Of a stretch of DNA of 15,472 bases, positions 6,109 through 12,357 are shown in pieces. The DNA comes from Erysipelotrichaceae bacterium. Its GTDB lineage: Bacteria > Bacillota_I > Bacilli_A > Erysipelotrichales > Erysipelotrichaceae. The stretch spans positions 1-15,472 of the forward strand of contig JABUSI010000087.1 of assembly GCA_021442745.1 (NCBI GenBank). The letters run 5' to 3'. The notes beneath the pieces are model-generated. The model searched no databases and had not been told where the DNA came from. It saw only the letters and a program-made list of their open reading frames with translations. Within the stretch, counting starts at the first letter, position 1; every line of letters starts with the position of its first letter. Made by a program: the position numbers and the translations under genes.

Positions 6109-7389
6109 TTATAACCAGATCTGCGGGTATTTGTGGAACGGTTTGTATACCAGTTCGTCTTCGAATTCGATCTTGTATACGCATACCATTTCGTTTTCGT
6201 TTACGGATAAACCTTCCAGCTTGATGCGGTGGTCTTCGTAGGTAAACGGAATGATTTCGTTGGTGTACAGTTTTGTCACCTTGGTTGGTTTGGTGTAAAC
6301 ACCGTCAAAGTACATATATCCTTCCGGCGGGCAAATCCAGTTCCACAGATAGCACGCCTTTAAATCTTCGGCATAACTGATAGCGGTAATTCCGTTTCCT
6401 CCGCGATACCAGGAACCGGAAATCACATTCGGGTGTAATTTACCATATACGGCTTCTCCGTTGTGCCTTAACCAGGTTCCGACTTCGGTTAACGGTCTGA
6501 TGGCATCTTTCGGGATGGAACCGTCCGGTTTCGGCCCGACGTTTAACAATAAGTTTCCGCCGTTGCAGGCACATTGGTTCAGCATCCGGATGATACGCTG
6601 GGCACTGTAGGCATATGGTAAAATCTGCTGATCATCAAGATATCCCCAGGAAATATCGTTAAAGGTCATGCAGGCTTCCCAGTCCCGGTCCAGTACCCGG
6701 ATTTTTCCTTCCGGTGTACCGAAATCTTCGGCTAACCGGCTTCGGTCATTGATGATGATATGCGGCTGTAAGGCACGTAAGCGTTGGTTCCGGTTGACGG
6801 AATCCCACTCTTCCGGTGTAGCCATCGGCTGGGCAACGTCGTACCATAAAATATCAATCTTACCGTAATTGGTTAACAGTTCGGTATTGAGTGCTTCGAT
6901 GTAATCAAGAAACCGTCTTCGTGCCTCCAGATCTGTAGCACAGGCGGCTCCGTCCGGATGTCTCCAGTCCATTATGGAAGAATAGAACCCGATCTTCAAG
7001 CCTTCTTCCCGGCAGGCTTCTACGAATTCTTTTACGATATCCCGGTGACAACCGTAGTTTACCGAATTGAACGGATTGACTTTGGAATCCCATAAGGAGA
7101 ATCCTTCATGATGCCGGGTCGTCAGTACCATATATTTCATACCGGCAGCTTTTGCCAGTTTTGCCCATTCCTTGCAGCACCCTTCTTTCGGCTGGAATCT
7201 GTCGGCATACGTTTCGTATTCTTCCTTTGAAATGCCTTCCATGGACATTACCCATTCGTGTCTGCCGATAGCGGAGTATAAGCCGAAATGAATGAACATG
7301 CCGAAGCGGGCTTCCCTCCACCAGGCCATCCGCTTTTCTCTTGTGGACGCTACTTGTTGTTCGTATTGTTCGCGATTGAGTAATTCCAT
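6109..7389 (-). CDS. Intracellular alpha-L-fucosidase (GH29)
   Basis: GH29 enzymes are retaining glycosidases that release L-fucose from glycan ends. The 426-residue protein starts within the catalytic barrel: REARFGMFIHFGLYS (about 25-39), YMVLTTRHHEGFSLWDS (86-102) and the strand IDILWYD at 178-184, whose Asp184 fits the family nucleophile. The acid/base is not conserved enough to assign by eye. Later GGNLLLNVGPKPDG is the typical barrel end, and a small beta domain follows. There is no signal peptide or anchor, so it acts on imported oligosaccharides or small fucosides in the cytoplasm. The ATG has GGAGG (plus-strand 7398-7402) 7-8 bases upstream. No fucose transporter, isomerase or aldolase is adjacent; the divergent neighbour is a sugar-phosphate kinase. 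Other exo-glycosidase activities within GH29-like proteins cannot be excluded. Confidence 0.88.
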   Translation of the reverse strand: MELLNREQYEQQVASTREKRMAWWREARFGMFIHFGLYSAIGRHEWVMSMEGISKEEYETYADRFQPKEGCCKEWAKLAKAAGMKYMVLTTRHHEGFSLWDSKVNPFNSVNYGCHRDIVKEFVEACREEGLKIGFYSSIMDWRHPDGAACATDLEARRRFLDYIEALNTELLTNYGKIDILWYDVAQPMATPEEWDSVNRNQRLRALQPHIIINDRSRLAEDFGTPEGKIRVLDRDWEACMTFNDISWGYLDDQQILPYAYSAQRIIRMLNQCACNGGNLLLNVGPKPDGSIPKDAIRPLTEVGTWLRHNGEAVYGKLHPNVISGSWYRGGNGITAISYAEDLKACYLWNWICPPEGYMYFDGVYTKPTKVTKLYTNEIIPFTYEDHRIKLEGLSVNENEMVCVYKIEFEDELVYKPFHKYPQIWL

Positions 7390-7407
7390 AAAATATTCCT
7401 CCGTGTT

Positions 7408-7500
7408 CTATGTACAGTATATACGAAAAACAAGCGAATATTCCCAAAGAAGGTAAAAATATCCCGTAACCTTTTTTTTGAGACCTCACTCATGTATAAT
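7408..7500. promoter_or_regulatory. Divergent control region between the fucosidase and the fruK-like gene
   Basis: The 136-base gap (7390-7525) holds a consensus -10 TATAAT at 7495-7500 for the plus-strand kinase, without a clear -35 (only a T-run upstream). A minus-strand -10-like TATACT lies near 7417-7422, also with a poor -35. A perfect palindrome GAATATTC sits at 7436-7443. A similar string, AATATTCCC/AATATCCC, recurs about 20 bases apart (from 7437 and 7457), and a TGTACA lies at 7411-7416. These could be regulator sites; none is proven. Confidence 0.4.
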
Positions 7501-7525
7501 ACTTTTTGGGAGGCTTGGACTACTT

Positions 7526-8434
7526 ATGATTTATACAGTAACTTGCAATCCTTCAATTGATTTGTTTGTGCAGGCGGAATTGGTTGTCGGAGAATTGAAT
7601 CGTGTTGAGTCGGAAGAATACATGCCGGGAGGAAAAGGAATTAACGTTTCCATTATTGCGCACGAATTGGGGGCGGAAACGGTTGCGACCGGATTTTTAG
7701 GGGGATTTACCGGAGAGTTTGTGAAGAATGAACTGGATAAGGCAGGAGTTGCCAATCACTTCATTCCTTGTAACGGAATTACCCGGATTAATATGAAAGT
7801 TGCCGGAATTGATGAAACGGAAATTAATTTACGCGGGTTAACGGTAGAACGGAAAGAGTATCAGGCGTTAGTAAAGTATCTGGAATCCGTATTAACAAGC
7901 GAAGACGCAGTGATTTTGAGCGGTAGTACGGCATCAGGGGTTACTCAGGATGATTATCTGGAAATCTGTGAACTGGCGAATCAGAAAGGTGCGTTGCTGG
8001 TGGTAGATACCAGCCGGGCTTATCTGGAAGCGTGTTTGTCCCAGAAGCCGTTTCTGATCAAGCCGAACGTTCAGGAACTGGCGGAAATACTGAAACGAAG
8101 CATTTCCGGTGAAGATGAAATCGTAGATTGTGCAAAGAAACTGCAGGAAAAAGGAGCACAGAACGTGCTGGTTTCCAACGGTCGTCACGGGGCGATTCTG
8201 GTAACCGAAGAGGGTGTCTATTACGGAGAATCCCTGGAAGGAGTCAGAGTCAATTCCATCGGTGCAGGTGATTCCATGGTTGCCGGTTTTGTGGTGGAAT
8301 GGATGCGTACGAAAGACTATAAGACAGCATTAAAGATGGGATTAACGTGCGGCAGTTGTACCGCATTTACCGATCGTCTGGCAAAGGGAGAAGAGATTTT
8401 AAAACGATTACCGGAAGCTGTGGTTACACAGTAA
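7526..8434 (+). CDS. 1-phosphofructokinase family hexose kinase (FruK/LacC type)
   Basis: This is a 302-residue PfkB-family kinase of the FruK/LacC branch, which phosphorylates fructose 1-phosphate or tagatose 6-phosphate with ATP to a 1,6-bisphosphate. Seen are the branch start MIYTVTCNPSIDLF (usually TLNPAxD), GGKGIN at 35-40, the PNVQELAE segment, VLVSNGRHGAILV and an intact catalytic IGAGDSMVAGF with Asp249. Sequence alone does not separate FruK from LacC. The start chosen is ATG 7526, which gives the family N-terminus and has GGGAGG at 7508-7513; an in-frame Met 16 codons upstream (7478) is before the likely -10 and is rejected. There is no fructose PTS or FruR next to it. murA follows after 12 bases. 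Confidence 0.85.
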   Translation: MIYTVTCNPSIDLFVQAELVVGELNRVESEEYMPGGKGINVSIIAHELGAETVATGFLGGFTGEFVKNELDKAGVANHFIPCNGITRINMKVAGIDETEINLRGLTVERKEYQALVKYLESVLTSEDAVILSGSTASGVTQDDYLEICELANQKGALLVVDTSRAYLEACLSQKPFLIKPNVQELAEILKRSISGEDEIVDCAKKLQEKGAQNVLVSNGRHGAILVTEEGVYYGESLEGVRVNSIGAGDSMVAGFVVEWMRTKDYKTALKMGLTCGSCTAFTDRLAKGEEILKRLPEAVVTQ

Positions 8435-8446
8435 AGGAGAACAGGT

Positions 8447-9712
8447 ATGAAAGAAGTCATAAAAATAGAAGGAGGCCATCCGTTAGAGGGTACGGTTCGG
8501 ATCAGCGGGTCGAAAAACGCAACGGTTGCGTTGATTCCGGCAGCGATACTGGCAAACGGGCCGGTTACGATTGTGGGTGTTCCGAATATTTCGGATGTCA
8601 GTGCTCTTCAGCAGATCCTGGAAGTACAGAAAGTAAAAGTCATCCATAAGGCAGAGGATCATATCATCATCGATCCTTCCCATATGGAAAACGTGGATCT
8701 TGACCACGTTGCGGTTACGAAATTACGGGCATCGTATTATTTCATGGGTGCCTTGCTTGGTAAATATAAATCCGTGAGAATCCGGATGGCAGGAGGATGT
8801 TATTTAGGTCCCCGGCCGATTGATTTACATTTAAAAGGTTTTGAAGCATTGGGAGCTCATGTGGAATATGACCAGGGATGTTATCACATCTGGGCAGAAG
8901 AGCTGGTAGGAACCAAGATTTATCTTGACTTCGCATCTGTCGGAGCTACCATCAATATCATTCTGGCAGCCGTCCGGGCAAAGGGTCGTACAACCATTGA
9001 GAATGCGGCGAAGGAACCGGAAATCATTGACGTCATTACCTTGCTGAACAAGATGGGAGCCCGGATCCGTGGTGCGGGTACCAACGTTATTACCATTGAC
9101 GGTGTGGATGAATTGTGGGGATGTTTCCATGAAATCATTCCGGACCGGATTGAAGCGGGTACGTTCATTATTATGGCAGCTGCTGCCGGCAAGGAAATGA
9201 CCGTAGAAAATATCATTCCGCAGCATCTGGAAGCGTTATTAAGTAAACTCGATGAAATGGGTGTCGATATGGATGTCAAACTGGACCGGGTTACGATTCA
9301 TGGCGGAAGTAAGTTAAAAGGTGTTGACGTGAAGACACAGACTTATCCGGGATTAGCAACGGATTTACAGGCACCGTTAACGGTCTTGTTGACACAGGCA
9401 GAAGGTCGTTCCCGGGTAACCGAAACGATTTATCCGGAACGGTTCAAACATTGTTACGAGCTGGATAAAATGGGTGCAACAACCGAAGTTACCACTCCGA
9501 AGGCAACCATTTTCGGACCGACAAAATTATATGGAGTAGACGTTACCGCTACCGATTTGCGCTGCGGTGCGAGTCTGGTAGTAGCCGGATTGATTGCCAA
9601 AGGTGTAACGACCATCGATCAGATTTATCATATCGACAGAGGATATGATAACCTGGACGGTAAGTTGCAGGCTCTGGGGGCAAAAATCTGGAGAGAACAG
9701 ATAGAAGACTAA
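8447..9712 (+). CDS. murA: UDP-N-acetylglucosamine 1-carboxyvinyltransferase (MurZ/MurAB-type paralogue)
   Basis: MurA transfers enolpyruvate from PEP to UDP-GlcNAc, the first committed step of peptidoglycan synthesis, in the cytoplasm; it is the fosfomycin target. The 421 residues show the substrate-binding SKN (22-24), GGCYLGPRPID at 116-126 with the fosfomycin-sensitive Cys118, NAAKEPEI, IPDRIEAGTF and a C-terminal IDRGYDNLD. Wording such as VRISGSKN, NISDVSALQQIL and KLRASYYFMGALLG resembles B. subtilis MurAB/MurZ more than MurAA, which also fits the locus between rpoE and rpmE. It has an AAGGAG site at 8434-8439 that overlaps the upstream stop, so it is likely translated from a fruK-murA transcript. 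Confidence 0.96.
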   Translation: MKEVIKIEGGHPLEGTVRISGSKNATVALIPAAILANGPVTIVGVPNISDVSALQQILEVQKVKVIHKAEDHIIIDPSHMENVDLDHVAVTKLRASYYFMGALLGKYKSVRIRMAGGCYLGPRPIDLHLKGFEALGAHVEYDQGCYHIWAEELVGTKIYLDFASVGATINIILAAVRAKGRTTIENAAKEPEIIDVITLLNKMGARIRGAGTNVITIDGVDELWGCFHEIIPDRIEAGTFIIMAAAAGKEMTVENIIPQHLEALLSKLDEMGVDMDVKLDRVTIHGGSKLKGVDVKTQTYPGLATDLQAPLTVLLTQAEGRSRVTETIYPERFKHCYELDKMGATTEVTTPKATIFGPTKLYGVDVTATDLRCGASLVVAGLIAKGVTTIDQIYHIDRGYDNLDGKLQALGAKIWREQIED

Positions 9713-9713
9713 A

Positions 9714-9737
9714 AAAGAGGGAGTTTCATCCCTCTTT
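9714..9737. terminator. Bidirectional intrinsic terminator between murA and the WYL regulator
   Basis: A 9-bp perfect stem AAAGAGGGA (9714-9722)/TCCCTCTTT (9729-9737) has a 6-base loop. On the minus strand the hairpin runs into a tract of six T, a strong terminator for the WYL gene, whose TGA (9728-9726) is inside the loop. On the plus strand the tail is GTTGTATTTTTT, weaker but usable for murA. Confidence 0.8.
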
Positions 9738-10706
9738 GTTGTATTTTTTCAATGTTTTTTGCAGTTTTTCAATGAATTCGTTCCGTATGTTTTCCGGACT
9801 TAATATTTCCACGTTTTCCATATACTGCATAGACCAGTAGACGATGCCTTGACGGGTTGTTTTTACCATCGTGTCAAATTGTTCGTTTTCACGCGGGACA
9901 ATGGAGATGTTGGTTCCGAATTGTTCGATGACATGGTCAAGAACGAAATTGTTGCAACGTAACTGGACGTTGATGTCTTCTCCGCCGTGCATAAAGACTT
10001 TATTTCTGGCGTAAGCCTGCGGATCGAAGGATTTTTCCAGCGGATCCGATTTTTCGTCCAGTATTCTTATGTTTTTCATTTTATCAATCCGGTAATGGGA
10101 GATTTCCGGGTGTCCTTTGGTTTTGCACAACAGGTAATAGCGGTCATTATCGAACACAATGTAGTACGGGTGAAGAATGTATTTTTCGTTTTTCCGTTTT
10201 ACCAGTTCTTTGTTTGTGTTGTATTTCATGTAATCCAGGCTTACTTGCTTCTTGGATTGAATGGCATCCTGCAACATGGAGATATTCAGGAAGAAATCCC
10301 GGTTTCCTGATTTTCTGTCATTCGGGGAATAGATGGTTTCCGTAAAGGACTTCTTTGCGTATACACTTTGGGTACCAAACAGACGGTTAATCAGATCGGT
10401 TGTTTCTTCCCGGGATACGTAAGGGGAGGCATAGATAATCTGTGTCAGCAGTTGTACTTCGGATTCTTCCAGCGGACGGTCAATCAGGTATGTTCCTTTT
10501 TTGTTGTCCTCATACCGGCTGAGTTCGCAGAATTCGTTCAGTGCTTCACAATGAGAATAAATCGTACGACGGTCCAGGTCCAGTCCGTACTCGTTTTTTA
10601 AATACTCCTGAATCTGTGGCGTCGTTAATATATGATCCGCATCCGAGTATTTTTTCAGGATTCTGTAAACTGCCAGAACACCTTGCTTTTTTCCGTCAAA
10701 ATTCAT
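9726..10706 (-). CDS. WYL-domain transcriptional regulator
   Basis: This 326-residue protein has the layout of WYL-domain regulators: an N-terminal winged helix-turn-helix (about 1-75, with VLAVYRILKKYSD and LDRRTIYSHCEAL at 44-56), a middle WYL domain (about 140-215) and a C-terminal WCX-like extension. The WYL signature is present as RYYLLCK (189-195), followed by HYRIDKM, where the conserved Arg206 lies. WYL domains sense small ligands, nucleic acids or nucleotides in other members; the ligand here is unknown. The start is ATG 10706-10704 behind AGAGGTGAT; a Met ten codons upstream lacks a site. It is divergent from a HIRAN-like gene across an 87-base control region, which suggests it controls that gene and itself. 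It could also be a global or DNA-damage-type regulator. Confidence 0.85.
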   Translation of the reverse strand: MNFDGKKQGVLAVYRILKKYSDADHILTTPQIQEYLKNEYGLDLDRRTIYSHCEALNEFCELSRYEDNKKGTYLIDRPLEESEVQLLTQIIYASPYVSREETTDLINRLFGTQSVYAKKSFTETIYSPNDRKSGNRDFFLNISMLQDAIQSKKQVSLDYMKYNTNKELVKRKNEKYILHPYYIVFDNDRYYLLCKTKGHPEISHYRIDKMKNIRILDEKSDPLEKSFDPQAYARNKVFMHGGEDINVQLRCNNFVLDHVIEQFGTNISIVPRENEQFDTMVKTTRQGIVYWSMQYMENVEILSPENIRNEFIEKLQKTLKKYNKEG

Positions 10707-10718
10707 GAATATCACCTC

Positions 10719-10772
10719 TTGTACATAGTCTATCATACTGTCTTAAAAATTGTACAGTCGATTTTCTATAAT
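10719..10772. promoter_or_regulatory. Divergent promoters with paired TGTACA sites (WYL/HIRAN control region)
   Basis: Plus strand: -10 TATAAT at 10767-10772 with a weak -35 TTAAAA (10743-10748, spacer 18). Minus strand: -10 TATGAT (10737-10732) with -35 TCGACT (10761-10756, spacer 18). The two promoters overlap head to head. TTGTACA occurs twice, at 10719-10725 and 10750-10756, exactly 31 bases apart (about three helical turns). One copy lies at the predicted minus-strand start point and the other inside both promoters, placements expected for operators of the divergent regulator. Confidence 0.55.
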
Positions 10773-10793
10773 ACAGGTGTGGAGGAAAACAGT

Positions 10794-11087
10794 ATGAAAT
10801 ATATCACGATCAATTGTACCGAGAGATTTTTCGGGATTGAAGCATTCAAACTGGGAAAACCGTATTATATGAAGAAAGAACCGGAGAATGAATATGACGG
10901 GGAAGCGATTCTGGTAGTAGGGGAGCAGGATGTATCTTACGGATACGTTGCGAATTCCGTGCATACGGTTGCCAGAGGTACGTACAGTGCGGGAAGGATT
11001 TATGATACGTTTGATGACATGTGCAAGGTGGTTCCGGTCTTTATTGTCAACAAACTTGTGATTGCGGAAGTACATAATAACGGATAA
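10794..11087 (+). CDS. Small stand-alone HIRAN-like domain protein
   Basis: This 97-residue protein has the HIRAN domain pattern: an opening strand with aromatic residues (RFFGIEAF, 11-18), a middle KKEPENEYDGEAILV (27-41) that matches the family core REPxNPYDxxAI, then YGYVANSV (49-56) for the usual GYVPxxxA. HIRAN domains are OB-like folds that in helicases such as HLTF and Rad5 bind 3' DNA ends; in bacteria they also occur alone, with unknown roles. No helicase or nuclease domain is fused or adjacent. The ATG at 10794 follows GGAGG (10781-10785); an open frame upstream to 10632 lies within the promoter and the divergent gene and is not used. It is probably controlled by the divergent WYL regulator. 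The family call is from motif only. Confidence 0.65.
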   Translation: MKYITINCTERFFGIEAFKLGKPYYMKKEPENEYDGEAILVVGEQDVSYGYVANSVHTVARGTYSAGRIYDTFDDMCKVVPVFIVNKLVIAEVHNNG

Positions 11088-11111
11088 TACCGATATTTTC
11101 GGAAATACCAC

Positions 11112-11141
11112 TTGCGTAAAGAAAGATATGTGTGTTACTAT
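11112..11141 (+). promoter_or_regulatory. rpmE promoter with extended -10
   Basis: -35 TTGCGT (11112-11117), an 18-base spacer and -10 TACTAT (11136-11141). The -10 is preceded by TGTG plus one base (11131-11135), the TRTGn -16 element common in Bacillota sigma-A promoters. Transcription would start near 11148, about 54 bases before the rpmE start. No terminator is seen between the HIRAN gene and this promoter. Confidence 0.65.
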
Positions 11142-11161
11142 TTATAGGCTAATTGCACTTA

Positions 11162-11186
11162 CTTTGAATTGATTGGAAATTCAAGG
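11162..11186 (+). promoter_or_regulatory. Leader hairpin just upstream of the rpmE ribosome-binding site (candidate L31 autoregulatory element)
   Basis: A 9-bp stem with one G-U pair (11162-11170 with 11178-11186; arms CTTTGAATT/AATTCAAGG) encloses the loop GATTGGA. Its 3' arm ends about 3 bases before the GAAGGAG Shine-Dalgarno site at 11189-11195. A hairpin at this place in an L31 mRNA could be an autoregulatory site. L31 leader motifs have been proposed in several bacterial groups, but whether this matches a described class was not tested. Confidence 0.45.
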
Positions 11187-11201
11187 CGGAAGGAGAACGG
11201 T

Positions 11202-11408
11202 ATGAAGGAAAACACACATCCTACGAGTTACGCAGTTAAGGTTGTTTGTACGTCATGCGGTGCTGAATTCGAAACACATTCAACAAAGAAGGAAATTCGT
11301 GTTGATACATGTTCCAACTGTCACCCATTCTACACAGGAAGACAACGTTTCGCTGCTGCAGCAGGTAGAATTGAAAAGTTCAACAAGAAGTACGGAATCA
11401 AAGGCTAG
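11202..11408 (+). CDS. rpmE: 50S ribosomal protein L31 (zinc-ligand form)
   Basis: L31 bridges the two ribosomal subunits. The 68 residues carry the family signature THP at the start and CHPFYTGRQRF (40-50), and end in FNKKYGIKG. Four cysteines, Cys16, Cys19, Cys37 and Cys40, form the zinc-binding set of the 'C+' form. The first pair is C-x-x-C (CTSC) whereas the E. coli and B. subtilis proteins have C-x-C, a one-residue insertion. The ATG at 11202 has the GAAGGAG site at 11189-11195; a Met eleven codons upstream (11169) lies in the leader hairpin and is rejected. In B. subtilis rpmE lies in the same argS-rpoE-murAB-rho neighbourhood; rho is not present here. Confidence 0.95.
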   Translation: MKENTHPTSYAVKVVCTSCGAEFETHSTKKEIRVDTCSNCHPFYTGRQRFAAAAGRIEKFNKKYGIKG

Positions 11409-11424
11409 TACAGAGTATGAACAC

Positions 11425-11451
11425 GGGAAGCGATATGCTTCCCTTTTTTTT
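11425..11451 (+). terminator. Strong intrinsic terminator after rpmE
   Basis: A 7-bp perfect GC-rich stem GGGAAGC (11425-11431)/GCTTCCC (11437-11443), loop GATAT, is followed by eight T. Confidence 0.92.
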
Positions 11452-11454
11452 GGT

Positions 11455-11482
11455 AAAAGAAAAAACCTCGGAAGAGGTTTTT
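11455..11482 (-). terminator. Intrinsic terminator of the RpiR-family gene
   Basis: On the minus strand a 9-bp stem (11482-11474/11469-11461, arms AAAAACCTC/GAGGTTTTT) with loop TTCC runs into TCTTTT. The TAA stop (11483-11481) overlaps the base of the 5' arm. On the plus strand the same hairpin also ends in a T run, so it may work in both directions. Confidence 0.82.
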
Positions 11483-12302
11483 ATTCATTCGGATATTTCT
11501 GCAAGTATTTGAACAATAATAAATCGAATAAGTAATTGAATCCCTGGATGGTATAGGCGTCGCGTTTTCCTTCGCGTATATAATCGAAGGATTCTTCTTT
11601 TTCCGAAAGATAGATGATCCTGTCGTAGACGTTTTTGAACTTGTCCAGATGGTTTAAGGTAAACAATACTTTGAATGCCTTGCAGCGATTGATGTCATTT
11701 AAGGTAGCAAGGGCATAGTTACCGGTTGTGGACAGGGTGACGAGCATGTCGAATTCGTCGAGTTGTTCCAGAAGTTCGGTACTGCGGGAAGAGTTGGTAA
11801 TGCAGCGGATAATCTTACCGTTTCCGATCATGGCTTCCTGGAAGGCAATCGGAGCAACGGTGGAAGCTTCCGCAAAGTTGAATACCACGCGTTTCCGGTT
11901 GTGTAACAGATCGATAAAGTATTCCATATGTTCCGTGTTTGCCAGTTTTTCAATGCTTTTTGTCATTTCCTCGGTTTGTCGGTGGTATTGCTGTACAAAG
12001 TCGGTGGTATTGCAGTAGCGCTGATACCGGTGGTTATGATTCATGGCTTCGGACAGTTTGGCTTTTAAATTGGAAAAAGAATCAAAACCGATGTATTTGA
12101 TGAATCGCTGGACGGAAGAGCGCGACACAAAACATTCGTCGGCCAGATCATAAATCGAAGTGGCTTCCAGACGATCGATGTTGGACAGAATGTAGTTCGC
12201 GAGTATCACATTGGAATCGTTGTCGTCGTTGGAATTGACAATGCTTAACAAGGTGGATACTAAGTTATACGTGCGTAAATCGTGGGTATCTGTAGTTTTC
12301 AT
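11481..12302 (-). CDS. RpiR/MurR-family transcriptional regulator (HTH + SIS)
   Basis: This 273-residue regulator has an N-terminal HTH_6 domain (about 1-80: LLSIVNSND, NVILANYILSN, SIYDLADECFVSRSSVQRFIKYIGFDSFSNLK) and a C-terminal SIS sugar-phosphate sensing domain (about 115-260), with LSTTGNYA at 190-197 where SIS domains have SxSGxT. It most likely responds to a phosphorylated sugar made by the neighbouring PTS or GH1 enzymes. The start is the ATG at 12302-12300. No Shine-Dalgarno precedes it: TATAAT ends only 6 bases upstream, so the mRNA may be leaderless. A much longer open frame upstream overlaps the divergent bglA coding region and is not real. The SIS glycine-rich loop is weakly conserved, so ligand type is inferred. 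Confidence 0.9.
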   Translation of the reverse strand: MKTTDTHDLRTYNLVSTLLSIVNSNDDNDSNVILANYILSNIDRLEATSIYDLADECFVSRSSVQRFIKYIGFDSFSNLKAKLSEAMNHNHRYQRYCNTTDFVQQYHRQTEEMTKSIEKLANTEHMEYFIDLLHNRKRVVFNFAEASTVAPIAFQEAMIGNGKIIRCITNSSRSTELLEQLDEFDMLVTLSTTGNYALATLNDINRCKAFKVLFTLNHLDKFKNVYDRIIYLSEKEESFDYIREGKRDAYTIQGFNYLFDLLLFKYLQKYPNE

Positions 12303-12308
12303 ACTGGC

Positions 12309-12317
12309 ATTATAGCA
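12309..12317 (-). promoter_or_regulatory. Extended -10 promoter of the RpiR-family gene
   Basis: On the minus strand TGC-TATAAT (12317-12309) is a perfect extended -10. There is no recognisable -35 (GGTATC at 17 bases). The normal start distance of 7 bases puts the transcript start on the A of the ATG at 12302. The operator abuts it immediately upstream. Confidence 0.6.
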
Positions 12318-12318
12318 T

Positions 12319-12357
12319 GGTATCAGAAATTGATACCACGGTTTCATATTCTGATAC
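12319..12357. promoter_or_regulatory. Operator: perfect inverted repeat plus a third half-site between RpiR and bgl genes
   Basis: A perfect 7-bp inverted repeat, GGTATCA (12319-12325) and TGATACC (12331-12337) with a 5-base spacer, forms a 19-base palindromic site. A further half-site TGATAC lies at 12352-12357, 21 bases (two turns) from the second arm in the same orientation, in the shared context TTCTGATAC. The site covers the -35 area of the regulator promoter and ends close to the presumed bgl promoter. This fits autoregulation and control of the operon by the adjacent RpiR-family protein. Confidence 0.7.

Noticed and set aside
10632..10793. Upstream extension of the HIRAN-like gene
   Set aside because: It lies across the divergent promoters and the start of the WYL gene, while ATG 10794 has its own GGAGG site.
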